This document shows positions 9,448 through 17,346 of a stretch of DNA of 64,000 nucleotides, in pieces. The notes below the pieces were generated by a model that ran no database searches, had not been told where the DNA came from, and worked only from the letters and a program-made list of their open reading frames with translations. Within the stretch, counting starts at the first letter, position 1; each line of letters starts with the position of its first letter. Location: assembly GCF_022095675.1 (NCBI RefSeq), contig NZ_JAHYSG010000045.1, forward strand, positions 1-64,000, read 5' to 3'. Origin of the DNA: Dactylosporangium sp. AC04546 (GTDB lineage: Bacteria; Actinomycetota; Actinomycetes; Mycobacteriales; Micromonosporaceae). The translations under genes were made by a program, and so were the position numbers.

Positions 9448-10248
9448 TCAGGGCTTGCGTGCCACGCCGCCGTACAGCGCCGCCTGGGCGTCGGTCAGCG
9501 GCACGTCACGCCCGGAGTCGTCGGGCCGCCAGCGCAGGATCGGCACGACCCCGGGCTCCACGAGGTCGAGGCCGGTGAAGAAGCGGCTGACCTCCTGCTG
9601 GTCGCGCAGCCGGCTCGGGATGCCGCGGGCCCGCATGATCTGCACGAACCGGCCCCACGACTCCGGCTCGAAGTCGGCCGTGATGTGCGACAGGACCAGG
9701 TAGCTGCCGCTCGGGAGGGCGGCCATCAGGCGCTCGACGATGCGGTACGCCGCCGTGTCGTCCTCGACGAAGTGCAGGATCGCGAAGAGCAGCAGGCCCA
9801 CCGGCCGGGTCAGGTCCAGCGTGGAGCGCAGCTCGGGCGCGGCCAGGATGCCGTCGATGTCGAGCAGGTCGCCGTCCACGTATGCGGTGCGGCCCTCGGG
9901 GGTGCTGGTCAGCAGCGCCCGGGCGTGCGACAGCACGATCGGGTCGTTGTCGACGTAGACGATCTTCGACGCCGGCGCGGCCGCCTGGGCCACGTCGTGG
10001 ACGTTCGGCGAGGTCGGCAGCCCGGTGCCGATGTCGAGGAACTGCCGCACGCCGGCCTCGGCGGCCAGGTGGTGCACGGCCCGGCGCAGGAAGGCCCGGT
10101 TCTGCAGCGGCGCGGTCGCCGCGTTCGGGTTGACCTTGAGCGCCTCGACGGCGGCCTCCCGGTCGGCGGCGAAGTGGTCCTTGCCACCGAGCAGGTAGTC
10201 GTACACGCGCGCCGGGTGCGGGCGCCCGGTGTCGAACGGTGCGGCCAT
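9448..10248 (-). CDS. S-adenosyl methyltransferase, DUF574/Methyltransf_19 family
   Basis: A 266-residue protein of the actinobacterial SAM methyltransferase family. It has the family's N-terminal signature (DTGRPHPARVYDYLLGGKDH), the SAM-binding glycine motif (FLDIGTGLPTSPNVH), the acidic end of strand 2 (IVYVDNDPIV) and the helix with LTRPVGLLLFAILHFV. Members are abundant in actinomycetes and their substrates are mostly unknown. ATG 10248 is chosen because TATGCT (10260-10255) lies 6 nt upstream; no ribosome site exists. It is divergent from a second methyltransferase 24 bp away, and its -10 overlaps that gene's -10. Confidence 0.92.
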   Translation of the reverse strand: MAAPFDTGRPHPARVYDYLLGGKDHFAADREAAVEALKVNPNAATAPLQNRAFLRRAVHHLAAEAGVRQFLDIGTGLPTSPNVHDVAQAAAPASKIVYVDNDPIVLSHARALLTSTPEGRTAYVDGDLLDIDGILAAPELRSTLDLTRPVGLLLFAILHFVEDDTAAYRIVERLMAALPSGSYLVLSHITADFEPESWGRFVQIMRARGIPSRLRDQQEVSRFFTGLDLVEPGVVPILRWRPDDSGRDVPLTDAQAALYGGVARKP

Positions 10249-10254
10249 GCGCAC

Positions 10255-10264
10255 AGCATAGAGT
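10255..10264. promoter_or_regulatory. Overlapping divergent -10 elements
   Basis: The sequence AGCATAGAGT holds TATGCT on the minus strand (10260-10255) and TAGAGT on the plus strand (10259-10264). They share two bases. Each lies 6-8 nt before the start codon of the methyltransferase on its own strand. Two polymerases could not bind at once, so the two genes may compete for transcription. Confidence 0.55.
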
Positions 10265-10272
10265 GCGGTGAC

Positions 10273-11031
10273 ATGGTTGATTACGACGATCGGCAGTACG
10301 CCGTCTACGCCAAGGGCCGGGCGCTGCATCCGGACGCCGCCCGGCTGTGGGCCGAGACGTTCGCCCGGTGGGCGCCGCCGCACCGGCCGCTCGACGTGCT
10401 CGACCTCGGCTCCGGCACCGGCCGGTTCAGCCCGCTGCTCGCCGGCCTGTTCGGCGGGACGGTCCACGCCGTCGAGCCGTCGGCGCGGATGCGGCAGGTG
10501 GCGAGCGAGACGGCGCCGCATGAGCGGGTGGTGTACCGCGCGGGCTCCGCCGACCACATCCCGCTGCCGGCCGCCTCGTGCGACCTGGCCCTGCTGTTCC
10601 TGAGCTTCCACCACTTCCCCGACCGGGCGCGGGCCGCCGCCGAGCTGGCCCGGGTCCTGCGGCCCGGCGGCCGGGTCCTGTTCCGCAGCGCGTTCGGCGA
10701 CCGCATCCCGGACCTGCTGTGGCACCGGTACTTCCCCAGCGCCCGCGCGGTCGAGCAGCGCATGTTCCCGGCCCTGGCCGACGTCCTGGCCGTGTGCGCG
10801 GCCGCGGGCCTGCGGCAGGCCGGGTTCGAGCGGCTGCGCGAGCCGATCGCCGCCGGCCTGCGCGAGTACGCCGGGCGCATCCGGCTGCGTGCCATCTCGA
10901 CGTTCGAGTACCTCGACGACGCAGAGACCGCGGCCGGCATCGCCCGCCTGGACGCGGCCGCGGCGGCCGAGACCGACCCGACCCCGGTGACGGCCGACGC
11001 CGACCTGCTGATCCTGGAGCGCGGGGACTGA
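10273..11031 (+). CDS. Class I SAM-dependent methyltransferase
   Basis: A 252-residue UbiE/Methyltransf_11-type enzyme. The SAM site is plain: VLDLGSGTGRFSPLLA (motif I), AVEPSARMR (motif II acidic end), GSADHIPLPAASCDLAL (motif III region), and FHHFPDRARAAAELARVLRPGG (post-motif helix). The N-terminal YDDRQYAVYAKGRALHPD segment suits small-molecule methyltransferases. The substrate is unknown. It is divergent from the DUF574-type methyltransferase. ATG 10273 follows TAGAGT by 8 nt, so a leaderless mRNA is likely. Confidence 0.9.
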   Translation: MVDYDDRQYAVYAKGRALHPDAARLWAETFARWAPPHRPLDVLDLGSGTGRFSPLLAGLFGGTVHAVEPSARMRQVASETAPHERVVYRAGSADHIPLPAASCDLALLFLSFHHFPDRARAAAELARVLRPGGRVLFRSAFGDRIPDLLWHRYFPSARAVEQRMFPALADVLAVCAAAGLRQAGFERLREPIAAGLREYAGRIRLRAISTFEYLDDAETAAGIARLDAAAAAETDPTPVTADADLLILERGD

Positions 11032-11087
11032 CGAACCGGCCCCGCGGTTGCGCCGGCCGGGCAGGGCAAGGGTAAACCTGCACGTCA

Positions 11088-11163
11088 TCGGATCGATATC
11101 CGACGTTGTATCTCGTCGTTATCCCGGCGGCGGAGCGTCCGACATGGACGGCAGCAGTCGGAC
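11088..11163 (+). promoter_or_regulatory. Two dyads in the leader of the M1 peptidase gene
   Basis: TCGGAT-CGAT-ATCCGA (11088-11103) is a perfect 6-bp-arm inverted repeat, a likely protein-binding site. Further down, GTCCGAC (11137-11143) and GTCGGAC (11157-11163) form a 7-bp hairpin with a 13-nt loop about 12 nt before the ATG. That hairpin could act in the 5' leader. The regulator is unknown. Confidence 0.35.
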
Positions 11164-11175
11164 GGGGGTCCTGCC

Positions 11176-12636
11176 ATGAAGAGTGTGCTGGTCGCGGTCA
11201 CGGTACTGGCGCTGGCGGCGCCCGTCGGCGGCGGGACGGACGGGTTCCGGCCGGGAGCGCCCGGGATCGGTGACCCCGCCTACCCGCTCGACGGCAACGG
11301 CGGCTACGACGTGCGGCACTACGACCTCGACGTGCGGTACGAGCCGGCCACCGACCGGCTCGACGGGCGGGCGGCGATCACGGCCACCGCCACCCAGCAC
11401 CTGTCCCGCTTCAACCTCGACTTCATCGGGCTCACCGTCGACGAGGTCACGGTCAACGGGCGGGCCGCCGGCGTGCGGCGGGACGGGGACGAGCTCGTCG
11501 TCACCCCGGCGCGGGGGCTGCTCAAGGGGCTGCCGTTCGTCGTCGCCGTGCGGTACCACGGGATCCCGGAGACGTTCCGCGTGCCGGAGATCCCGCTGGA
11601 GTCGCGGTTCATACACACCGACGACGGGGCGCTCGTCGCGGGTGAGCCAGAATCGGCCGCCACCTGGTACCCGGTCAACGACCATCCGCAGGACAAGGCC
11701 ACGTACACCGTCAGCGTCACGGTCCCCGACGGGCTGACCGCGATCTCCAACGGGGTGCCCCTCGCCACGACGGCCCGCGACGGCTGGACGACGTGGCGGT
11801 GGGCCGCGACGACGCCGATGGCGAGCTACCTCAGCACGCTCGCGATCGGGCGGTGGCGGGTCGACCGGCACTGGCACGACGGGCGGCAGACGATCATCGC
11901 CGTGGACGAGACGCTGCCGCCGACGCTCGCGGACGACGCCGTGGCGAGGACCGACGAGATCACCGATTTCCTGGAGGGGCTGTTCGGGCCGTACCCGTTC
12001 GAGGCGAACGGCGCGATCGTCGACCGGCACGACCCGCTGCTGTTCGCGCTGGAGACGCAGACCCGGCCGGTGTACCCCGCGAGCTTCTTCGGCGACGGGC
12101 CGAACCCGTTCGACGACAACCTGGTCGCGCACGAGCTGGCCCACCAGTGGTTCGGCGACAGCGTCTCGGTGCGGTACTGGCGGGACCTGTGGCTCAACGA
12201 GGGCTTCGCCGCCTACGCCGAGTGGCTGTGGAGCGAGCACAACGGGTTCATCACAGTGCGGGAGTGGTTCAACCTGATGTACGACAGCCCGCTCGACGAC
12301 GCGCTCTGGACCCCGCCGCCCTACGACCCGACCGGCGCGACCGAACCGTTCCGGATCTCGGTGTACTCGCGCGGGCCGATGACCCTGCACGCGCTGCGCC
12401 TGACGGTCGGCGACGACGCGTTCTGGCGGATCATGCGGCGGTGGGTCGTCGAGCACCGCGACGGCAACGCCGGGACCGAGGACTTCGTCGCGCTCGCCGA
12501 GCGGGTGTCGGGGCGGCAGCTCGACGGGTTCTTCACCGCCTGGCTGACCGGGTCGGTGAAGCCGCCGAACCCCGACCCGCTGCCGCCCGGCGCCGCGAAG
12601 GCCGCCGTGCCGACGATCCGAAACCTACACCGATAG
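11176..12636 (+). CDS. Secreted M1-family zinc metallopeptidase
   Basis: Aminopeptidase-N-like enzyme of 486 residues, with a signal peptide over roughly the first 20 residues. The beta-saddle N-terminal domain runs to about residue 245. The zinc site is HELAHQWFGD at about 319-328 with the third ligand Glu in LNEGFAAYAE at about 342, the expected HExxH-x18-E spacing. The substrate-anchoring GxMEN motif is replaced by FALETQT, as in many secreted actinobacterial M1 enzymes. It lacks the large C-terminal helical domain of classical PepN, which fits the short secreted subfamily. It probably works outside the cell on peptides. Its 3' end overlaps the convergent aminotransferase gene by 12 nt. 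Confidence 0.92.
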   Translation: MKSVLVAVTVLALAAPVGGGTDGFRPGAPGIGDPAYPLDGNGGYDVRHYDLDVRYEPATDRLDGRAAITATATQHLSRFNLDFIGLTVDEVTVNGRAAGVRRDGDELVVTPARGLLKGLPFVVAVRYHGIPETFRVPEIPLESRFIHTDDGALVAGEPESAATWYPVNDHPQDKATYTVSVTVPDGLTAISNGVPLATTARDGWTTWRWAATTPMASYLSTLAIGRWRVDRHWHDGRQTIIAVDETLPPTLADDAVARTDEITDFLEGLFGPYPFEANGAIVDRHDPLLFALETQTRPVYPASFFGDGPNPFDDNLVAHELAHQWFGDSVSVRYWRDLWLNEGFAAYAEWLWSEHNGFITVREWFNLMYDSPLDDALWTPPPYDPTGATEPFRISVYSRGPMTLHALRLTVGDDAFWRIMRRWVVEHRDGNAGTEDFVALAERVSGRQLDGFFTAWLTGSVKPPNPDPLPPGAAKAAVPTIRNLHR

Positions 12637-13746
12637 CAGCGCGTCGAGGGCCTCCAGCGCCGACGACGGGTTCCGGCGGCCCAGGCCGATGCGGAAGCGG
12701 TCGGCCGGCACCGGACCGACCCGCGACTCGTACAGGCCGGCCGGCAGCAGGATGACGCCCGCCTCCTCGACCGCCCGGCGGCACCAGGCCTCGACGCCGT
12801 CGGCGCCGCGGTAGCGGGGGAAGGCCACGCACCCGCCGTCGGGGCGGCGCCAGTCGAACAGCTCGCCGTGCTTGGCGAAGAACGCGTCCATCAGCAGCAG
12901 GTTGGCCGAGACGATGCCGCGGTTGCGGGCCAGGATCTTCTCGCGGGCGTGCAGGGCCACGGTGGCCAGGTGCTCGCTCGGGCCGGCGTTGCAGATCGAC
13001 GTGTAGTGCTTGTGCCGTTCGAGCATCTCCAGGACCGCGTGGTCGCGGCAGGCGATCCAGCCGACCCGCAGGCCCGGCAGCCCGTACGCCTTGGACATCA
13101 CGCCGACCGACAGCGCCGTGTCGGACAGGTCGGCGGCCTGCGGCAGCGGCGCGTCGAACTCCAGGCCGCGGTACACCTCGTCGGAGAGCAGCCGCGCGCC
13201 CGCCTCGGCGCACAGCTCGACGAGGCCCTGCCAGGTCGCCCGGTCGGGCAGCGCGCCGGTCGGGTTGTTCGGGAAGTTCACCGCGACGAGCGTGGTCGTG
13301 GGGCGCAGCGCGGCCCGGACCGCGTCGAGGTCGAGCCGCCAGCCGTCGGCCGGGTCCAGCGCGACGGCGGTGACGTCGGCCCCGCCCGCAAGCAGCACCG
13401 TCTCCGTCGACTGGTAACCCGGCACCACCACGACGGCGTGGTCGCCCGGCCCGGCGAGCAGTTGCACGGACCAGTAGATCGCCTCCTCCGCGCCGGCGAA
13501 GACGAGGACGTCGTCGGGCGTGCACCGCTCGTACGTCGCGGCGATCGCCTCCCGCAGCGCCGGCGTGCCCCAGGTCTCGACGTACCCGAGCCGCAGTTCG
13601 TTCAGGTCGAGGACGCCGTCGCCGAGCTCCAGCAACTCCCCGACGGTCAGGGTCTCCGCGTCGGAGCCGGCCAGGTTGTACCGCGCGACGAACTCCCACC
13701 GCGAGAAGTACGTCTCCAGCCGGAAGTCCGGCAGCCGGGGCCTCAT
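12625..13746 (-). CDS. PLP-dependent class I/II aminotransferase
   Basis: A fold-type I enzyme of 373 residues. The N-terminus DFRLETYFSRWEF and the segment LRLGYVETWGTPALREAI belong to the subgroup related to capreomycidine-synthase-like aminotransferases. PLP contacts are NFPNNPTGA (Asn), LLSDEVYRGLEF (Asp and Tyr), and the Schiff-base lysine in SKAYGLPGLRVGW. Its ATG is inside ATGA shared with the stop of a 30-codon gene, so it is translationally coupled to it. The upstream MerR and ABC genes are co-directional with gaps of 0-10 nt, so this looks like the last gene of the operon. Its substrate, perhaps an amino acid-derived compound handled by the transporter, is inference. Confidence 0.9.
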   Translation of the reverse strand: MRPRLPDFRLETYFSRWEFVARYNLAGSDAETLTVGELLELGDGVLDLNELRLGYVETWGTPALREAIAATYERCTPDDVLVFAGAEEAIYWSVQLLAGPGDHAVVVVPGYQSTETVLLAGGADVTAVALDPADGWRLDLDAVRAALRPTTTLVAVNFPNNPTGALPDRATWQGLVELCAEAGARLLSDEVYRGLEFDAPLPQAADLSDTALSVGVMSKAYGLPGLRVGWIACRDHAVLEMLERHKHYTSICNAGPSEHLATVALHAREKILARNRGIVSANLLLMDAFFAKHGELFDWRRPDGGCVAFPRYRGADGVEAWCRRAVEEAGVILLPAGLYESRVGPVPADRFRIGLGRRNPSSALEALDALLSV

Positions 13747-13835
13747 GCGGCCGCCACCGCGATCCGGGTGGCGCCGGTGAGCAGCGTGCCCTGGGCGTAG
13801 GAGCGGGCCTGCGGGTCGAGGCTGGTGATCTCCAC
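13743..13835 (-). CDS. 30-residue leader gene coupled to the aminotransferase
   Basis: GTG 13835 opens a 31-codon frame that ends in TGA inside ATGA, the start of the aminotransferase. TAGGCT lies 6 nt upstream (13847-13842), and its TAG is also the stop codon of the preceding MerR gene. No ribosome site precedes the GTG, so it fits a leaderless start. The peptide starts MEITSLDPQARSYAQ, continues with a Gly/Thr/Leu stretch and ends in four small residues (AVAAA). There is no Cys and no lanthipeptide-like core. It may act only in cis to load ribosomes onto the aminotransferase, or be a small protein or peptide substrate. The frameshifted-N-terminus alternative is unlikely because the aminotransferase start is complete. 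Confidence 0.55.
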   Translation of the reverse strand: MEITSLDPQARSYAQGTLLTGATRIAVAAA

Positions 13836-13844
13836 GGGGCCAGC

Positions 13845-14576
13845 CTATGGCCTGTGCCGCTGCTCGGCGATCCGGGCGAGGCGGTCCCAGGCCGGCGACG
13901 ACGGCGCGGTCTTCGTCACCAGCCGGGCCAGGGCCGGGTCGAGCATGGGCAGCCGGGCCGACTCGGGGTCGCTGTGACGGTCGAGCATCCAGCGCTCGGT
14001 CCGCTCGGCCAGCGCCGCCAGCCGCGGGTCGTCCGGTGACCATGCGAACGCGGCGTCGTACTCGAGGTACAACTCCTGGAACCGGGGATCGGTGATCGCG
14101 TCGCGCTTGTCGGCGATCCAGGCCGCGGCGTCGCCCGGGGACACCGACTGCAGCAGGATCCAGATGTCGCGCTCCATCTGCACGGTTCGGCGGCTGACGC
14201 CGAGGGCCTCGATACGTTCGAGGTAGCCGGCGACCTCGTCGGAGACGAACAGTCGCTCGCCGGAGCCGAGCCGGGCGATGCGCTCGCGGGTGCGCCGCAG
14301 CTCCTCGGCCCGGGCCACCAGGTCCCGGTCGATCTCCTCGACCGCCGCCGCGAACCGCTCGGGATCCGCGGCCAGCAGCTCCTTGATCCGGGCCAGCGGC
14401 ACCCCGGCCTCCGCGAGGGTTCTGATCTTCACCAGTTGTACCGCGTGCGCCGCGCCGTAGCGGCGGTAGCCGGAGGAGTCGCGCGGCGGCTCCTCCAGCA
14501 GTCCGCGCTCGTGATAGTGCCGGACGGCCTTGACCGTCACGCCGGCGTAGTCCGCGAGCTGACCGATGGTGATCAT
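13845..14576 (-). CDS. MerR-family transcriptional regulator
   Basis: A 243-residue regulator with an N-terminal winged helix (MITIGQLADYAGVTVKAVRHYHERGLL, then GYRRYGAAHAVQLVKI) and the dimerisation helix. A C-terminal effector region of about 120 residues is of the kind found in TipAL-like or multidrug-sensing MerR proteins. It has no metal-binding Cys pair. It starts 7 nt after the ABC permease stop, and a perfect MerR-type operator stands before the ABC operon at 16304-16324. So it probably controls its own operon in response to a substrate of the transporter. Its stop codon TAG begins the -10 hexamer of the downstream leader gene. Confidence 0.88.
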   Translation of the reverse strand: MITIGQLADYAGVTVKAVRHYHERGLLEEPPRDSSGYRRYGAAHAVQLVKIRTLAEAGVPLARIKELLAADPERFAAAVEEIDRDLVARAEELRRTRERIARLGSGERLFVSDEVAGYLERIEALGVSRRTVQMERDIWILLQSVSPGDAAAWIADKRDAITDPRFQELYLEYDAAFAWSPDDPRLAALAERTERWMLDRHSDPESARLPMLDPALARLVTKTAPSSPAWDRLARIAEQRHRP

Positions 14577-14583
14577 GTCTCCA

Positions 14584-15351
14584 TCATCCGGCTTTCCGGC
14601 CGAAGGCGGTGACCGCCCACAGGTAGCCGGCCAGGGCGATCCCGGCGCACCAGGCCAGGGCGACCAGCGCGCTGCTGCCGACCGGGGCGCCGGTGAGCAG
14701 CGCCCGCAGCGCGTCGGCGACGGGGGTGAACGGCTGGTACGCGGTGAACCAGCGCACCGCCGGCGGCATCGACTCGGCCGGCACGAACGCGCTGGACAGG
14801 AACGGCAGCAGGAACTGGATCGGCAGCGTCGCCCCGTTGGCGCCGGCGACCGTCTTCGCGCCGAGCCCGAGCGCCGCCGACACCCAGGACAGCGCGAACC
14901 CGAACGCCGCGATGATCCCGGCGACGGCGAGCCAGTCGAGCACCGAGGCGTGCGGGCGGAACCCGGCGAGCACCGCCACCGGGACGACCACCGCGGTCGT
15001 GATCAGCGTGCGGATGACGCCCGCGCCGACGTGCCCGGAGAGCACGGCGCCGCGGCTGACCGCCATGGTGCGGAAGCGGTCGATGATGCCGCCGGTCATG
15101 TCGGTGCAGACGTTGATCGCCGTGGTCGAGGAGCCGGACGCCACGGTCATCATGAGGATGCCCGGCACCAGGAAGTCCACATAGGACGCTCCGGGGGCGC
15201 CGTCGCCCAGGCCGGCGCCGATCGGGCCGCCGAGGATGTAGACGAACAGGAGCAGCAGCACGACCGGGGTGAGGATGGAGGAGATGAGCATCAGGGGGTA
15301 CCGGATGGTGTGTGTCAGCTCGCGGCCGAGCATCGTGGTGGCGTCGGTCAT
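14584..15351 (-). CDS. ABC-2 type transporter permease (DrrB-like)
   Basis: A 255-residue membrane protein with six helices typical of daunorubicin-resistance-type ABC-2 permeases. The central GGIIDRFRTMAVSR motif is the conserved ABC-2 signature, and the QFLLPFLSSAFVPAESMP segment is also characteristic. Its ATG overlaps the stop of the ATPase gene in ATGA (15348-15351), so the two are translationally coupled and form one exporter. The MerR gene follows 7 nt later. The likely job is drug or natural-product efflux. Confidence 0.9.
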   Translation of the reverse strand: MTDATTMLGRELTHTIRYPLMLISSILTPVVLLLLFVYILGGPIGAGLGDGAPGASYVDFLVPGILMMTVASGSSTTAINVCTDMTGGIIDRFRTMAVSRGAVLSGHVGAGVIRTLITTAVVVPVAVLAGFRPHASVLDWLAVAGIIAAFGFALSWVSAALGLGAKTVAGANGATLPIQFLLPFLSSAFVPAESMPPAVRWFTAYQPFTPVADALRALLTGAPVGSSALVALAWCAGIALAGYLWAVTAFGRKAG

Positions 15352-16289
15352 GACCGCTGCTCCTTCGTTGCTGCTTTGGTAAGGGCAAAAAACACGTCGT
15401 CCAGGTCGGGCGTGTGGATGGACAGGTCCTCGACGGGCACGTCGTCGCCGAGGCGGGCGAGCACGTCCCGGACGGCCTTGACGCCGTCGCCTGGGACGCG
15501 CAGTGCGAGGTCCTCGTCGGCGACGGCCTCGGGCAGGCGGCTCACCGCGGCCTCCAGGGCGGCACCGTCGGGGAAGCGCAGGCGCAGGTGGGCGCCGGGG
15601 ATGCGGCGCTTGAGCTGCTCGGGGGTGCCTTCGGCGACGATCCGGCCGTGGTCGAGCACGGCGATGCGGTCGGCGAGCTGGTCGGCCTCCTCGAGGTACT
15701 GCGTCGTCAGCAGGATCGTCACGCCCTCGGCGACGAGGTCGCGGACCAGCTGCCACATGATGTGCCGGCTGCGCGGGTCGAGGCCGGTGGTCGGCTCGTC
15801 GAGGAAGATGAGCCGCGGCCGGCCCATGAGCGTCATGGCGATGTCGAGCCGCCGCCGCATGCCGCCGGAGTAGGTGGCGGGCGTGCGCCGGGCCGCGTCG
15901 CCGAGGTCGAACCGCTCCAGCAACTCGGCCGCGCGGGCCCGCCGCTCGGCCGGCCGCTGGTGCAGCAGCCGACCCATGAGCAGCAGGTTCTCCTCGCCGG
16001 TGAGCAGGTCGTCGACGGCCGAGAACTGCCCGGTGACGCCGATGAGGGCGCGCACGGCGGCGGCCTCGCGCCGCAGGTCGTGGCCGAGAATCGCGGCGGC
16101 GCCGGCGTCGGCGTGCACGAGCGTGGACAGGATGCGCACGGTGGTGGTCTTCCCGGCGCCGTTCGGCCCGAGCAGCGCGAGGACCTCGCCGGCGCCGGCG
16201 CGCAGGTCGACGCCGTCGAGGACGACCTGGTCGCGGTAGGACTTGCGGAGCCCCTCGGCGAGCACCGCGGGGGTGTCGGTGACGTTCAT
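15348..16289 (-). CDS. ABC transporter ATP-binding protein (DrrA-like)
   Basis: A 313-residue ATPase of the daunorubicin-resistance type. Walker A GPNGAGKTT is at residues 41-49, the Q-loop follows in GVTGQFSAVDDLLTG, the signature YSGGMRRRLDIAM is near 139-151, and Walker B LIFLDEPTTGLDP near 158-170. The DrrA-type C-terminal domain ends in LDDVFFALTK. It is the first gene of the operon, with the permease coupled by ATGA. Upstream, TTGACC followed by a 21-bp perfect dyad marks a MerR-controlled promoter. The start has GAGCAT 6 nt upstream, so it may be leaderless. Confidence 0.93.
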   Translation of the reverse strand: MNVTDTPAVLAEGLRKSYRDQVVLDGVDLRAGAGEVLALLGPNGAGKTTTVRILSTLVHADAGAAAILGHDLRREAAAVRALIGVTGQFSAVDDLLTGEENLLLMGRLLHQRPAERRARAAELLERFDLGDAARRTPATYSGGMRRRLDIAMTLMGRPRLIFLDEPTTGLDPRSRHIMWQLVRDLVAEGVTILLTTQYLEEADQLADRIAVLDHGRIVAEGTPEQLKRRIPGAHLRLRFPDGAALEAAVSRLPEAVADEDLALRVPGDGVKAVRDVLARLGDDVPVEDLSIHTPDLDDVFFALTKAATKEQRS

Positions 16290-16303
16290 GCCCCCATGCT
16301 CGA

Positions 16304-16324
16304 ACCCTGCCCCAGGGGCAGGGT
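16304..16324 (-). promoter_or_regulatory. MerR-type operator and promoter of the ABC-MerR-aminotransferase operon
   Basis: ACCCTGCCCC-A-GGGGCAGGGT is a perfect dyad with 10-bp arms. On the minus strand TTGACC overlaps its upstream edge as a -35, and the dyad fills the 19-20-bp spacer before a weak GAGCAT -10. An over-long spacer filled by a dyad is the established design of promoters that MerR proteins untwist. The cognate regulator is most likely the MerR gene in the same operon. Confidence 0.7.
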
Positions 16325-16335
16325 CAAGCGGAACG

Positions 16336-17250
16336 TCAGGTGATCTGCAGCTCCCGCCGCCGGACCGTTGTCCCGGCGGCCGCGGCCACCAGCAGTACCG
16401 TCAAAACCCCCGCCGCAAGCAGGGTGGTCCGGTCGGGCTCCAGCAGCGGCTGCCCCCGCAGCGCCTGCCAGGTGAGCAGCGCGATCAGCCCGGCATAGCC
16501 GGCGGCCGCCACCCGCACGAGCCGGAGCCGCACGCGCTGGTCGGCGACGAACCCGGCCAGCAGCAGGGCCAGCAGCGGCAGGGCCTGCAGGGCGTGGATC
16601 CCGACGAAGTGGGCGATGCGCAGGTCGCCGCCGGTCGTCGACCAGCCGGTGACGGGCATGCTGGGCCCGCCGTCGGCGACGCCGACGCTGTGCGCGCCGA
16701 CGAAGCCGGTCGAGGTACCGGCGTCGACGGCGGCCCGCTGGGCATCGGTCGGCATCGTCATCAGGAACGCCACGGCCATACCGGCGAGCGACAGCGCGAA
16801 CCCGGAGCGCGCGGCCGAGCGGACGACGGGGTCGCCGTCGCGCTGCACGGCGATGACCACGGCGACCACCAGGCTGGCCGTCCACAGCACCACGACCAGG
16901 TTGCCCATGAGGCTCCACACGGTCTCGTCGAACGGCGTGGAGTTGTTGAAGTGGCTCGGCCGCCCGCGGACCGCCTGGAGCACGATGAGCACCATCTCGG
17001 CGAGCGAGGCGACGGTGACGACGGTGCCGGCCCACCATCCGGTCCGCCGGAACCGCTGCGCCTTCTTGAGCAGCCACGCCAGGGTCAACGCGTACAGCCC
17101 GAACGACACGGCGAACTTGAACGGCTTCAGCCAGGCGGGGCTGCCGACGATCTGCCGGTCGTCGGTGAACAACCCGACGAGCGCGACGACGGTCAGCAGC
17201 CCCATCACGGCCGCGAACCACAACAACGGACGATGCCAGCGCGGGCTCAT
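16336..17250 (-). CDS. Integral membrane protein of unknown function
   Basis: A 304-residue polytopic protein with about eight hydrophobic helices (for example PLLWFAAVMGLLTVVALVGLF and LVVVLWTASLVVAVVIAVQ). Conserved-looking loops include FKFAVSFGLYALTLAWLLKK and GRPSHFNNSTPFD. A histidine-bearing helix (RIAHFVGIHALQALPLL) could hold a metal or haem, but that is only a guess. It lies alone between the ABC operon and the AhpD-like gene, all on the minus strand, with a 96-bp gap upstream. Function unknown. Confidence 0.8.
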   Translation of the reverse strand: MSPRWHRPLLWFAAVMGLLTVVALVGLFTDDRQIVGSPAWLKPFKFAVSFGLYALTLAWLLKKAQRFRRTGWWAGTVVTVASLAEMVLIVLQAVRGRPSHFNNSTPFDETVWSLMGNLVVVLWTASLVVAVVIAVQRDGDPVVRSAARSGFALSLAGMAVAFLMTMPTDAQRAAVDAGTSTGFVGAHSVGVADGGPSMPVTGWSTTGGDLRIAHFVGIHALQALPLLALLLAGFVADQRVRLRLVRVAAAGYAGLIALLTWQALRGQPLLEPDRTTLLAAGVLTVLLVAAAAGTTVRRRELQIT

Positions 17251-17346
17251 CGTGAGGTCTCCATCTCCGACGCATTGAGGACCGCCTTACGGTCCCAATC
17301 CGCGGCCCCCGAATCAGCCCGGCGCTCCCCCGGATCCTGGGTATGG

